From assembly GCA_036244855.1 (NCBI GenBank), contig BQKZ01001934.1:19027-83026 (forward strand): DNA of 64,000 nucleotides, written 5' to 3'. Below the pieces are notes generated by a model. That model saw nothing but the letters and a program-made list of their open reading frames with translations, searched no databases and had not been told where the DNA came from. Each line of letters begins with the position of its first letter. Position 1 is the first letter of the stretch. Source of the DNA: Temnopleurus reevesii (taxonomy: Eukaryota; Echinodermata; Echinoidea; Temnopleuroida; Temnopleuridae). Position numbers and translations under genes: made by a program. Below, piece by piece: positions 20,032-29,617 of the stretch.

Positions 20032-20220
20032 CCTAAAGACCCGGGCACACCAAACGCGGCACGGCATAACGGCACGGTATTTACGCAGTATCTTGGTTCT
20101 CATTGGCCAACGCGCTCCTCCGCGCCCAGGATATTTATCAATTGGCCAATCACAGGCGAGACATCGCGTAAATACCGTGCCGTGACGCCGTGCCGTGTTT
20201 GGTGTACCCGGGCCTTTAGG
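20032..20220. repeat. CpG-rich foldback element, 189 bp
   Basis: The arm CCTAAAGACCCGGGCACACC.. to ..CACGGTATTTACGC (about 55 bp) is mirrored at the right end as its inverted complement closing ..CCCGGGCCTTTAGG. The centre contains CATTGGCCAACGCG and ATTGGCCAATC. It is a different family from the neighbouring 128-bp element. Confidence 0.88.
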
Positions 20221-20460
20221 CATCTCCATTTGGTCGAAACGGCTAGGTGGCGACTTTTACCAACTCACTTCCGCCCCTTGTTAGAAAAGTGAATATGAGG
20301 AGGTAGATTGTACTACTCGCCTTGGCGCTAGCTTTCCTCGGACGAGAATGTGAAAATGCGACCTCTATATAAACTCGTCTTCGCGATGCACGTGTAAGCT
20401 CCCGTAAGACTTTCGTAGATTCTGAAACCTTACGGTTTTGGCTCTCAGTGTGAACGTAAT

Positions 20461-20588
20461 GCCCCGGTCACATAGGACCCCGGAAGCAACACGATTCACC
20501 CCGACTCTTTGTTCTGAGGCAGTTGAGTGTACATTAACAAAGAGTCGGGGTGAATCGTGTTGCTTCCGGGGTCCTATGTGACCGGGGC
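20461..20588. repeat. 128-bp foldback element, copy 2
   Basis: The arms are nearly perfect inverted complements (GCCCCGGTCACATAGGACCC / its complement at the right). The spacer is in the same orientation as in copy 1 (GAGGCAG first). The left flank is TAAT and the right flank TTAA, compatible with a short TA-rich target duplication. Confidence 0.92.
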
Positions 20589-21057
20589 TTAACTAATGAT
20601 TGCTTCTGCAAATATTTCTCCATTGGTAAACGATTTGGGTAGAATTCATTTATGTCTTTTAAAAAAAAGCTACGTTCAACTCACAGAATACGCTGCCTTA
20701 TTTAAAAAAATGTGAAGAAGATTATATTTTGAGTTTTCTTGAAATGTCGTTAGGGAAAGGGTAAAGTTTCACAAAATCCGGCACAAAACCCTAACTTAGG
20801 TTACATTATAATCGAAGCATGTTCTTCTATAGGACTAACTTGCGTTCTAATTGGATTTGTTTAAATTGCTGCTATGTTGGGATTCTATATCTTCAACTTT
20901 CATTTTGAGACCCGGTGGCTGACTATTGGCGCCCCTCTCAGCAAATTTCGCGCCCCCGGGGCTGAGCTGGGCTGACAAGCAAAAAAAAAAGTAGGGTCAT
21001 CATCTCCTTCGGCACCCCAAACGGTTAATTTGGCGCCCTGACCCGGGGGGGGGGGGC
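20589..21057. other. Intergenic DNA with a poly-G run
   Basis: No gene is supported. It contains GGCGCCCC/GGCGCCCTG words and a run of about 12 G at 21045-21056. Confidence 0.35.
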
Positions 21058-21106
21058 GCTAGCGCAGAGAGTATTAACATCGTTTGTTAATACTCTCTGG
21101 GCTAGC
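21058..21106. repeat. Short hairpin with 21-bp arms
   Basis: GCTAGCGCAGAGAGTATTAAC and GTTAATACTCTCTGGGCTAGC (each 20-21 bp) face each other across 7 bp. It could be a MITE remnant or a cruciform-forming palindrome. Confidence 0.8.
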
Positions 21107-21420
21107 ACCTCCAAAGCCTCCCCCCTCCCCCTCACCCCACGGTGCGCGTATGTATATAGTGCTGCGATTAAAAAAAAATATCAATCCACCGTGTGTTCAC
21201 GGCGACCAGAGTCTGAATTTGAGTTTAAATTATTAGAGGAATATTTGGCAAGTTAAATAACTCACCTTCACGCATTCGTAATAACTTGCCATTTAAAAAA
21301 TGTTGCTTCCCTGTTTCTTTCGTGAACAGGTGCGACATCTGTTCTACATTTTCATACATGTTAAGGGGAAATGATCTCTAGTGCGATTGTGAAGGCTTGG
21401 CTGGGACTTATTGATTTTAA

Positions 21421-21548
21421 GCCTCGGTCACATAGGACCCCGGAAACAACACGACTCACCCCGACTCTTTGTTAATTCACAGTTAACTGCCTCAGAACAA
21501 CGAGTCGGGATGAATCGTGTTGCTTCCGGGGTCCTATGTGACCGGGGC
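21421..21548. repeat. 128-bp foldback element, copy 3, spacer inverted
   Basis: Same arms as copies 1, 2 and 4 (GCCTCGGTCACATAGGACCC at the left). The central spacer reads AATTCACAGTTAACTGCCTC, the inverted complement of the spacer in the other copies. Confidence 0.9.
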
Positions 21549-22776
21549 TTTATCTACTGTTATCGTGATCGATTCTGTTTTGATTCACAGCTAATTCTTG
21601 CTTCTTTTCCCGGAACGCAAATGGCAATCACAATATATGTCTTTAGAGTGCTTTCTATTGGCTATGTACATGCATGTCACAACTGAGGTGTATTTCGGAC
21701 GAACAGTTTAAGTCCTTCTGCATATTGAAAAAAGGAGGAGCAACTGTAAAGAATAAGATAATAATAATTATGATAAATAGAATATAAAAACTGAAATAAA
21801 TACAAAACTGGAAGGACCTGTTAAAATGAAATATTGCACTTTACCCTATTCTTTCAATATTTCACCGGTTCGTAAAGGTGCAATACGATTAAAAAGACTA
21901 TGGTAGTTATAAGGTTCGAACCCAATGTCTAGGAGAAGACTTACGATGACTGAATAAATGAGACGAAAAGGCTCACCTTTGCAAATATGTTCAGGATGCT
22001 TTTTTTTATTCTTCGGGAGACCATAATTCTCATTTCAAAATTGAAACAGAAATACAATGCCAACAAAAGAAATAATAAATTCTTTGGTAATGACCTACAT
22101 TTCAATTGAACAAAAAGTACGATTTCTTTCTTTTTTTACCCCTCAGACTCTGCCTTCCATTTTCTGGTGAATGACAAAAGAAAATTGTATATCTCCAGTG
22201 AAGAGTTAACGAATTTTTAAAACTTCGTGTAACTAATTTGGTATAAAACAATACAATTTTAGCTTATTCCAGTGTAAATTAAACACACCTGAAATTAAAC
22301 GCTTGATTAAAAATAAACTTTCAACCAACATTCAACACTAAATATCCAAATTAATCCCTTTGCAAAGAGTTTTATTCGTTCATTTTATTTCATCCGAAAA
22401 AAAAGACCAATTCAAGCATGATGGCAATGAACAGCCATTCAAAGTCTTCCATATAATGTATCTGTTCATATTCTCCAACAAATTAATGGCGTATTAATCA
22501 AGAGTTACTAATAACGTACCCAGTTCGTGTTAAGTTTTACAAAAGAAATCGCCAGGTGTGATATTTTGAAGAATAGAATAAGAGGAAAAAGACAAACTAT
22601 TGTGTCGATTACTCTAATAAATATTATAAGATTGAAAATGTTAAGCTTAGACGGGGAAAAGGCTTTAGAATCAAAGTACTTTCATTATTCCATAACATAA
22701 AGATGCATGTTCTATAAAGTACACATTTCTAATATCATAATACGACAAATATAGCCTATCTAGCCAATTTCATATC
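21549..22776. other. AT-rich intergenic DNA
   Basis: No coding region, RNA gene or clear repeat could be supported. Confidence 0.4.
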
Positions 22777-22878
22777 TGGGGCATGTAACATAAAAGATAC
22801 AATTTCTATGAAAACACGTGTAACATAGAGACATGATTATTTTGTTTTAAATTAATTTCAGCTCTTTTATGTTACAGA
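22777..22878. repeat. Degraded GTAACATAAA foldback
   Basis: GGGGCATGTAACATAAAAGA at the left and CTCTTTTATGTTACAGACTT at the right are inverted ends of the type seen at 16600-16752 and 17691-17808. The interior is diverged. Confidence 0.5.
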
Positions 22879-23152
22879 CTTCTGGATGCATACATTTATA
22901 ATTTGCTCTATTATATTAGAAGTACATTATCATCATTATTTTTTAATAATAAAACTTCGTTTTCAGAATTAAAAAAAGGCAAATCAGGACAGGTAAAAGT
23001 AGAGAACGAGAAATTATAGCTCACACACTAATAAAAAAGGGTACACGTAGGGTGGAACTTTGATGAAAAGGAGGAATTTGTACGGTAAAACTCTAAATGG
23101 TGCAATATTTCCCCCTTCCTTTCCACACGCTTAGCAAAAATAAGTACATAAA

Positions 23153-23283
23153 GTCCCGGTCACATATAGGGCCCCGGGAGCAACACGATTCAACACGATG
23201 CTTTGTTCAGAGGCAGTTAATTGTGAATTAACAAAGAGTCGTGTTGAATCGTGTTGCTTCCGGGGGCCCTATGTGACCGGGGC
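23153..23283. repeat. 128-bp foldback element, copy 4 (131 bp)
   Basis: The arms carry compensated changes relative to the other copies: the GGGCCC block replaces GGACC on both arms, and CAACACG replaces CACCCCG on both arms. The spacer orientation is that of copies 1 and 2. Confidence 0.9.
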
Positions 23284-23517
23284 TTAAAGGGTTAAAGCTA
23301 CCGAAAACAGTTACAATGTTGTGCCTTTTGACAGCCCCAAGCAGACACTGTGTTATGTTATGGAACCATTGCTTGATATCAATCTGTCAGCGTGACACGA
23401 TCAAATGAGCTCGAACCAATTCCCACATCATCAAAGGTGCGGATCCTCTGAGCACACCGCTGGATGCAAAAAAAATACTTTTTGTGGTTCGATTTTCATC
23501 AAAAATATGCTAATAAT

Positions 23518-23519
23518 AT

Positions 23520-23553
<34 letters not shown>

Positions 23554-23775
23554 AATAATAAATAATAGTGATAATAATAATAATAATCATAATAAGTATA
23601 GAAATAATAATAATGATAATAATAATGATAATAATAATAATAATACTAATACTACTAATAATAATAATGATAATAATAATAATAACAATGATCATAATAA
23701 TGATAATAATAATAACACATTGCTTACATAGCGCATATCACTGCCATTGTGTCTCTATATATATGCGCTTAAAGA
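23518..23775 (-). repeat. (AAT)n microsatellite attached to a minus-strand SINE tail
   Basis: Imperfect AAT/GAT repeats fill 23518-23715. Beyond them the minus strand reads ATGCGCTATGTAAGCAATGTG, the 3' block of the local SINE. The reading frames over it are low complexity. Confidence 0.75.
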
Positions 23776-23887
23776 AACGAAAAAATATTGGAGATGAAAG
23801 CTGCCATTCAATTGGGACTAAGTCATTTTCAGTGCTTTTTGAAAAATAGATTTCGGTAGATTGTGAATGAGTGTTTTTAAATGAGAT

Positions 23888-24260
23888 TTACGGAGCTTAA
23901 GCAAGAAGACGGAAGGGCCGATCAGGACGTTATTTCTCAAGCGCAGGAAATCTATTTATTTATTATTTATTGATCAATATTTTAGCAGGATGCCCTCACA
24001 ACAAGATGTTAGTATCACGTTGAACTTAATCTGCAATTCTCACACTGAACTAACCAGGCAACAAACGACTTGGAGTGTTGACGTAAAATATGTCATCACA
24101 CTAGCGTCTTCATGAGAACCTTATTACTGGCGAGGACCGTTCTGGAATAACGTTCTCAACCTTAGCGACCCGCTAAGGTCTCACTATTGCGATCAAACTT
24201 ATTTTAGTTTTGTTATTGTAATTCGTTGTAAACTATGCGTTAATACGGACCTTACGCAAA
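23888..24260. repeat. Long-TIR element TACGGAGC, copy 1 (disrupted)
   Basis: TTACGGAGCTTAAGCAAGAA and the following 350 bp closely match the complete copy at 32441-32939, including ATCAATATTTTAGCAGGATG and the AAGGTCTCAC block. Its own right end is missing here; a lone GCTTAAGCTCCGTA at about 24622-24635 may be that end, displaced by later insertions. Confidence 0.8.
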
Positions 24261-24395
24261 GAATACGGTAGGGCCGATCAGGACGTTATTTCTCAAGCGC
24301 GGGGAAAATCTAGCGGGCCGCTATATAAGGTTGAGAACGCCTGCTAGATTTCCCCGCGCTTGAGAAATAACGTCCTGATCGGCCCTACCGTATTC
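24261..24395. repeat. Nested hairpin derivative of the TACGGAGC element
   Basis: GAATACGGTAGGGCCGATCA.. and its inverted complement at the right form arms of about 58 bp around a short centre. The arm sequence is the subterminal part of the long-TIR element, so this is a shortened, near-perfect palindromic derivative. Confidence 0.88.
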
Positions 24396-24640
24396 TTCAA
24401 TTCAATTTCAATTCAATTCAATTCGCACATCTATTTGGCAAAATAAAAATCAACATGTTAAACAAACAATTATAATTTTAAAAGGCATGTCGGGGTTGCT
24501 AAAAAAAGTTGAGAACTTGTAGGTAAGCAACCCCTTAAAAACAATCGAAATTAGATAAGTAAAAAAAAAAAAATTCCATAGACAAAAACAATGAAATAAA
24601 AAATGAGATACATAACACATGCTTAAGCTCCGTATTATAA
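24396..24640 (-). repeat. Possible retroposon 3' end with (TTGAA)n tail
   Basis: On the minus strand AT-rich sequence ends in repeated TTGAA units (24396-24421). Such tails mark 3' ends of some LINEs and their SINEs. The body is not recognised. Confidence 0.35.
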
Positions 24641-25110
24641 TGCGTGCAGAAGCCTCCCAGTTCTTGCCGAAAGATTGCACGACTTGTCACGACAAAATCG
24701 TGATCAAAAGTCGTGCAAGTGTCAGCCTGGGTGGTATACAAACACATTACTCTCGTTAGCCCCAAGACGAAACATATCTATCTAGCTGTCAAAAAAAATC
24801 ACATTACAATAGTCAGAATGCAACTTGCATACATTAACGTTGCAAGGTTGGTAAAACATTGTAGCTTCACCAACCTAGCAACAACCACTGCATGCTATCC
24901 ACATTCCTTCTCTTGAAATACGATTATTTTATATCAGCTGAACAAATCGTCTGTTATCGAGCGTTTTGAAGAAAAAAAAACGTGCAGAAAATTTGAATAT
25001 ATATCGAAAGTGTACTATTTTTGGGGGGTTCACTGACCTTTAGGCATAATTGAATGTCATTCTAAGACAGTACCATCTTTCATATAAGCTTCCCAATAAA
25101 AAGGCTCCTG
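24641..25110. other. Intergenic DNA
   Basis: An imperfect hairpin near 24670-24722 pairs GATTGCACGACTT with AAGTCGTGCAAGT. It shares words with 34527-35080. No gene is supported. Confidence 0.35.
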
Positions 25111-25212
25111 AGAGAACAAAGGGTAGAGGGTAGTCCGATTCAGTAATGAAACTGGCTCCGTGGTAGAACAGTTTCATTACTGAATCGGACTACCCTCTAC
25201 CCTTTGTTCTCT
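25111..25212. repeat. Foldback element, about 43-bp arms
   Basis: GAGAACAAAGGGTAGAGGGT.. and its inverted complement ending ..CTACCCTTTGTTCTC are almost identical over about 43 bp, around a 15-bp centre containing GGCTCCGTGG. Confidence 0.9.
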
Positions 25213-25339
25213 TTTTAATTTGTTGTAAATAAAACATGAATAAATAAATAAATAATAACAAATAATTTGATGGCAGTAATGTACGATATCTGAACACAAC
25301 AACAAAGTTTTTAATTCGTAATTGAAAGTAAAGTGTATT

Positions 25340-25659
25340 ATATCCTACTTATATATTTATCCATTGTGATTGGTCAAGGAGCAGTCATGTGAATAAAAAT
25401 ATTTTCACCATGAAATAAATTGGATATGGCGTGACGTCATCCTCGGAATAGTTTTCGATATGTCAATTTTCTGACGCATCTTTTACGATAATTGGTTATT
25501 CAGCTATCGATACCGCGATATCGAGATCAAAGGTCGTCGAAACATAAACAGCAATAGCGGCACCCAGTGGAGAAATCAACGATGAACCGAGATTTGATCT
25601 CGTAGATGATGATGTTTGGAGGAATTCATTTCATCGACAGAATACAAGTAGGATATAAA
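25340..25659. repeat. MITE-like element with TATATCCTACTT ends
   Basis: TATATCCTACTTATA at the left and AAGTAGGATATAAAT at the right are inverted ends about 320 bp apart. The interior contains TGACGTCATCC and CGATACCGCGATATCG words. Confidence 0.5.
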
Positions 25660-25832
25660 TCAAATATACCATGCACATTTTTCGAAGTACTACATGAAAT
25701 TATGAATTTTCGGTGACCGGCATAGTGACTATTTTCTGAGGAGTCTGAGGGGCACTCAGAAAATAGTGCTATGCCAGTCATTTTACAATCCATAATTTCA
25801 ACTAGAACTTCTTAGTACATGGTATATTTGAT
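25657..25832. repeat. Foldback element next to the TATATCCTACTT MITE
   Basis: AATCAAATATACCATGCACA.. and its inverted complement ..TACATGGTATATTTGATT form imperfect arms of about 75 bp. The centre has GACTATTTTCTGAG and CTCAGAAAATAGTG. Confidence 0.8.
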
Positions 25833-26460
25833 TACTATTCTACTTTTTAGCAGGGGAGTGCTTAGTAACAACAAAAGTAATGTTCACCACCTATCTACCT
25901 AGCGTGTGTGTAAAAATTAAGATAATCGTCCTGGCAGACTTCTACTCATATAGAATCGTGACAATTTTTGCGCATGATTGGGTATAGTTTGTGACTAAGC
26001 TTGTTTCTTTTCGTCAAAAATATAATTTCTGCAAATTGACCGTAAAGATGCTCAGATTGATTAAATAGAGTCTGATGATTAAAAGCATAACAAACGGAAG
26101 ACACTTGCTACAGCTGCAGTCAAATAAGAATTTGACAATTTTTCTTCAGTTTATGTTCTAAAAAGGTACTCATTTGACATCAAGATGTGACTTTTTCCAT
26201 CGTATGTGTGTTCATTTACGCATAACAATTTGGATCCCGCTGATTTTTGTAGCAAGGCTAGCCAGGTAGTATTAGTCAATATTACCTGCACATTTTGTTG
26301 CCAGACATCCCCTCTTGCCACTTTGATATTACCGAGTTTACGCCCGACAACGGAGCGGCTCAACGACGGGAGAATTCGTCAGATTCCTGCGTTCTTGCTA
26401 ACCCGTCTTTATTCCCTCCGTTGCTCTTAACTTCTGTTACGCTACTCGCTCGACGGCAGT
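25833..26460. other. Intergenic DNA next to a promoter-like cluster
   Basis: No gene is established. If transcription starts in the neighbouring motif cluster and runs on the minus strand, the stretch from about 26440 to 26284 could be a first exon with donor GTGCAG|GTAATA at 26283/26282; a 70-codon frame there (ATG-less in my view) has no recognised domain. Confidence 0.3.
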
Positions 26461-26558
26461 ATGCAAATTGAGTGTGACGTCAGGAATCGAGCTTTCACGC
26501 CGAAATCCAAAGATTTGCATAATAGGCACGTGATACGCTTGGCCGCATCTTATTGGCT
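26461..26558. promoter_or_regulatory. Cluster of promoter-type motifs
   Basis: Within 98 bp there are an octamer ATGCAAAT (26461-26468), a palindromic CRE TGACGTCA (26475-26482), a second octamer in reverse orientation ATTTGCAT (26513-26520), an E-box CACGTG (26527-26532) and an inverted CCAAT box (ATTGG, 26552-26556). These are sites for POU/Oct, CREB/ATF, bHLH and NF-Y factors. The density suggests a promoter or enhancer. No gene could be assigned to it with confidence; the CCAAT orientation favours the minus strand. Confidence 0.45.
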
Positions 26559-26599
26559 ATACGTTCCTGCATCCTGTATCCTGCATCTGCGCCCTTTCC

Positions 26600-26735
26600 T
26601 TTAATTTGTATGTATTTTGTTTATGCTATTTCTGTATATTATTTACATTTGATTTTCTATTTTGAATATTGTATTGATGTATACAGAAATTTGTTTGTTG
26701 AAGGAAAAAATAAATGTTATTTTGAATTGAATGAA
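26600..26735 (+). repeat. Possible retroposon 3' tail
   Basis: The sequence TTGTTGAAGGAAAAAATAAA followed by TGTTATTTTGAATTGAATG looks like the 3' end of a LINE or SINE with a polyadenylation signal and a short TTGAA repeat. Confidence 0.35.
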
Positions 26736-27869
26736 CGGACGTGGGATTGAGCAAAGACCGTAGTAGAATTCTGCTCTTCGCCGCTGTTGTCACTGGCCAC
26801 CAGCGAAGCCGACCTAAACGGGTCGAAAATGGTATTGATCAGCGATTTTGCTGTTCGTGTTGACGGTGCGTAACCTCGCTATTTACAAATCAATATCAGT
26901 TCAGTCTATAGTTCAGTAGTGTTCAGACTTTATTCCTTTTATTATTCAAGAATGATGAACAAATCGTGACTATGTATTGTATTTATAATGTAAAATATGT
27001 GAAAATCGAACATGGGTAACAAAAACTGTAAGGAAAAGTAAACAGCCAAAAACATAACATACTAATGAAAATTAAGTTTTTCACTTGATCAATGCCTTGT
27101 GGAAAGATAAATTTGCAGGTGCCGTGGCGCGCCGATTGCTATATGGGGCTGATTGAGGGTCGTTGCCATCTTTCATTCAGATGGGTACGTTTTAGAGTAC
27201 ACACGAGTAAATAATCTCCCATAGGCTTACGTGCAAAATAGCACCCAATCAGACATTGATCAAATAGAACCTAGCTATAGATTTTATTTTTTTTATTACA
27301 GGGTGCGATCGAAATATCACGTTCTTTAAAAAAAAAATTACTTTTCAGGGGCACTTTATCTGCTCAAAAAAGCTTTGGTGGCTGAAATGAGACTATACGA
27401 TAATTTAGCACCACGTCCACAATGAACTCGAAAATGGTCTTAGGATATAAAAGATTCCATAGATAGCCCCAAGACTTCAGAAATTCTCCAGAATGAAAAA
27501 ACAAATAATTAAAGAATATAATTTACGACGTCATTTCATTACATTTACAACGACCCTAGGCATTATTTTCTTATCAATATGATGACTTTCTCACAGTTTG
27601 GCACCATTTTTTACGCTTTTCACCCATACGGTTTGTACAGGTTAGATTTTGGAAAGGGGCCATCGACGTCCATGTTGTACATTGGTAGTCGGCTCGAATC
27701 TTAGGTAGATATGAATACAACAACACTGATACTAAGAACATATGTCACCCTTTACCCCTCCCCCAACTTAAAAACAATAACAATGATAGTAATAATGATA
27801 ATAATAATGATGATGATAAATAGATAAACAAAGAAACGAATAAAACAAAATCTTGACCCCCCCCCCCCC
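26736..27869. other. Intergenic DNA
   Basis: No gene or clear repeat could be supported. It ends with AAT/GAT-rich repeats and a C run at the gap border. Confidence 0.35.
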
Positions 27870-28056
27870 NNNNNNNNNNNNNNNNNNNNNNNNNNNNNNN
27901 NNNNNNNNNNNNNNNNNNNNNNNNNNNNNNNNNNNNNNNNNNNNNNNNNNNNNNNNNNNNNNNNNNNNNNNNNNNNNNNNNNNNNNNNNNNNNNNNNNNN
28001 NNNNNNNNNNNNNNNNNNNNNNNNNNNNNNNNNNNNNNNNNNNNNNNNNNNNNNNN
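27870..28056. other. Assembly gap (187 N)
   Basis: Unknown bases bordered on the left by a run of 13 C. The frames crossing it are artefacts. Confidence 0.99.
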
Positions 28057-28651
28057 ATGTGGAGTAGAGGGCTCTGGCCCCAAATTTTATGCACATTGTA
28101 GTATTTTCCTTTAAAAAAAAGTATAGTTCGCCATTCACGCATACAGCTAACAGTATTATCTAATTTGAACCATGTAGAATAGAACAAACACTATAACAGA
28201 ATTATAATGAATATGCCTCCTACTACACTACAGTGCAAAATTCAGTTGGTGCTTTGTTTAAAAGAGACATAATATGTCTTGATAGATTCATTAAAAAAAG
28301 GCCGGTTTACTAAGCTATTCAAATTTATGCATGTTTCTTGCCAACGACAGTGGTTACTTGGTATTTCTATAAAACCGGTTAGCAAAAAATAAACTGAGGC
28401 GCCGTGTTGTGCGCCTGAAATTTGAAATCAAGCAGTCATCAGACTCGGGTTAGTTCCTGCCTGTGGGTTTGAAGCCTGGTCGCATACCGTCTTGCGGATG
28501 CAGACGTTAAGATGGCGATCCTCTTTCTCTCTTCTTCTTCTGGCGTAAATATTCAGAATTGAATGATACACGCCTCTAAACTACATCCTTTCCTTTCCTA
28601 AACTATTATATTTGGAATCCAGTTTGCACATATTACTTATTACTTTACAAA
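28057..28651. other. Intergenic DNA
   Basis: No gene is supported in this stretch. Confidence 0.35.
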
Positions 28652-28829
28652 AATGAGTAAATTTAGAACGTAAGTGAAGACATAGTCCTCTAGTTACGTA
28701 ACGGATGTTCTATCTGCTTTCGTCTCGTGTCGTGGTACCTGAAGAGTAGCGAGACTTTCTTTCTTATTTGAGGGTTAAATCACTTTACAAGAGGACTATG
28801 TCTTCACTTGTGTTCTGAATTTACTCATT
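28652..28829. repeat. Inverted-repeat element with about 38-bp arms
   Basis: AATGAGTAAATTTAGAACGT.. ..GACATAGTCCTCT and its inverted complement AGAGGACTATGTC.. ..TTTACTCATT bracket about 100 bp of unrelated sequence. It is MITE-like. Confidence 0.85.
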
Positions 28830-29282
28830 TCTCTTTTACATAATTCAAATTAATCGTTTTTACCTATTACTATGTCGGGCAAGCCTAGCGCCTCGGGCAA
28901 GCTATTGGGTCGTCAAGAACAACCTTTTTGTATAAAGATCACATAAAATTTGCTTCTATTTGTAAATCCGCCTATCACTTACCGGTGTCGTTTGCTTGAT
29001 CTAATATCGACAGATATAAAACGTCAAACCTAAGAATAATATTGTTTGAAGGTTTCACTCGTGGCAGAATGATGAGAATAATGCTTCACGGTACAACGAG
29101 TTATCTTTCTTGGAAATGTGAGTGGTCCTGAAAAGGACCTACCCACTCTTGACGTTTCGATGAGCATGTTCTCATCGTTTTCCTAAGAATGTTTGAATAT
29201 CAAGCACAAAATCAGGATGAAAAGCGGGGTATATAGAAGTATAATTTTTATTTAAACCTGGGCCTCAAGGATGGTCTCGCGT
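28830..29282. other. Intergenic DNA
   Basis: No gene is supported. The words CTCATCGTTTTC and GATGAGCATGTTCTCATCG near 29159 make a small imperfect hairpin. Confidence 0.35.
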
Positions 29283-29591
29283 AATAATGAACGACTTTAA
29301 TATAGCGCGTATCAACTCTTCATGAGAATTCCCTAAGCGCTTTACAATTATTGCAGCATTATTACCCTGGCTTTAGCCCGGCAGCCACCCGGCAGCCACC
29401 CTGCAGCGCACTTGGCATTTCAAGGAATAAATATTCCTACCAGGTACCCATTCACATCACTTGGGTTTAGTGCAACACGATGTGGATTAATTTCTTTCTG
29501 AAGGAAATTAACTCCCTGGGTGGGACTCGAACCTACGACCCTCTATATATAGTTGAAAGGTGAGAGTCATGACCACTACACCACGGCGCTT
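29283..29591 (-). repeat. tRNA-derived SINE, well preserved
   Basis: On the minus strand the element starts with a tRNA-like head (GCGCCGTGGTGTAGTGGTCA as A box, GTAGGTTCGAGTCCCACCC as B box), followed by a core with GAATGGGTACCTGGTAGGAA and GGGCTAAAGCCAGGGTAATA, then TTGTAAAGCGCTTAGGG and GCGCTATATTAAAG near the 3' end. CGGCAGCCACC is duplicated (29380-29402). Its head starts 26 bp from the stop codon of the minus-strand GPCR gene. Confidence 0.82.
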
Positions 29592-29617
29592 CCGTATTTA
29601 CAGCTCGTCTCACTATT

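Noticed and set aside
23405..23849. Asn-rich 108-codon and Ile-rich 93-codon frames
   Set aside because: They are translations of an AAT microsatellite.
27745..28187. Reading frames across the second gap
   Set aside because: Most codons are N. The rest is AAT/GAT microsatellite.
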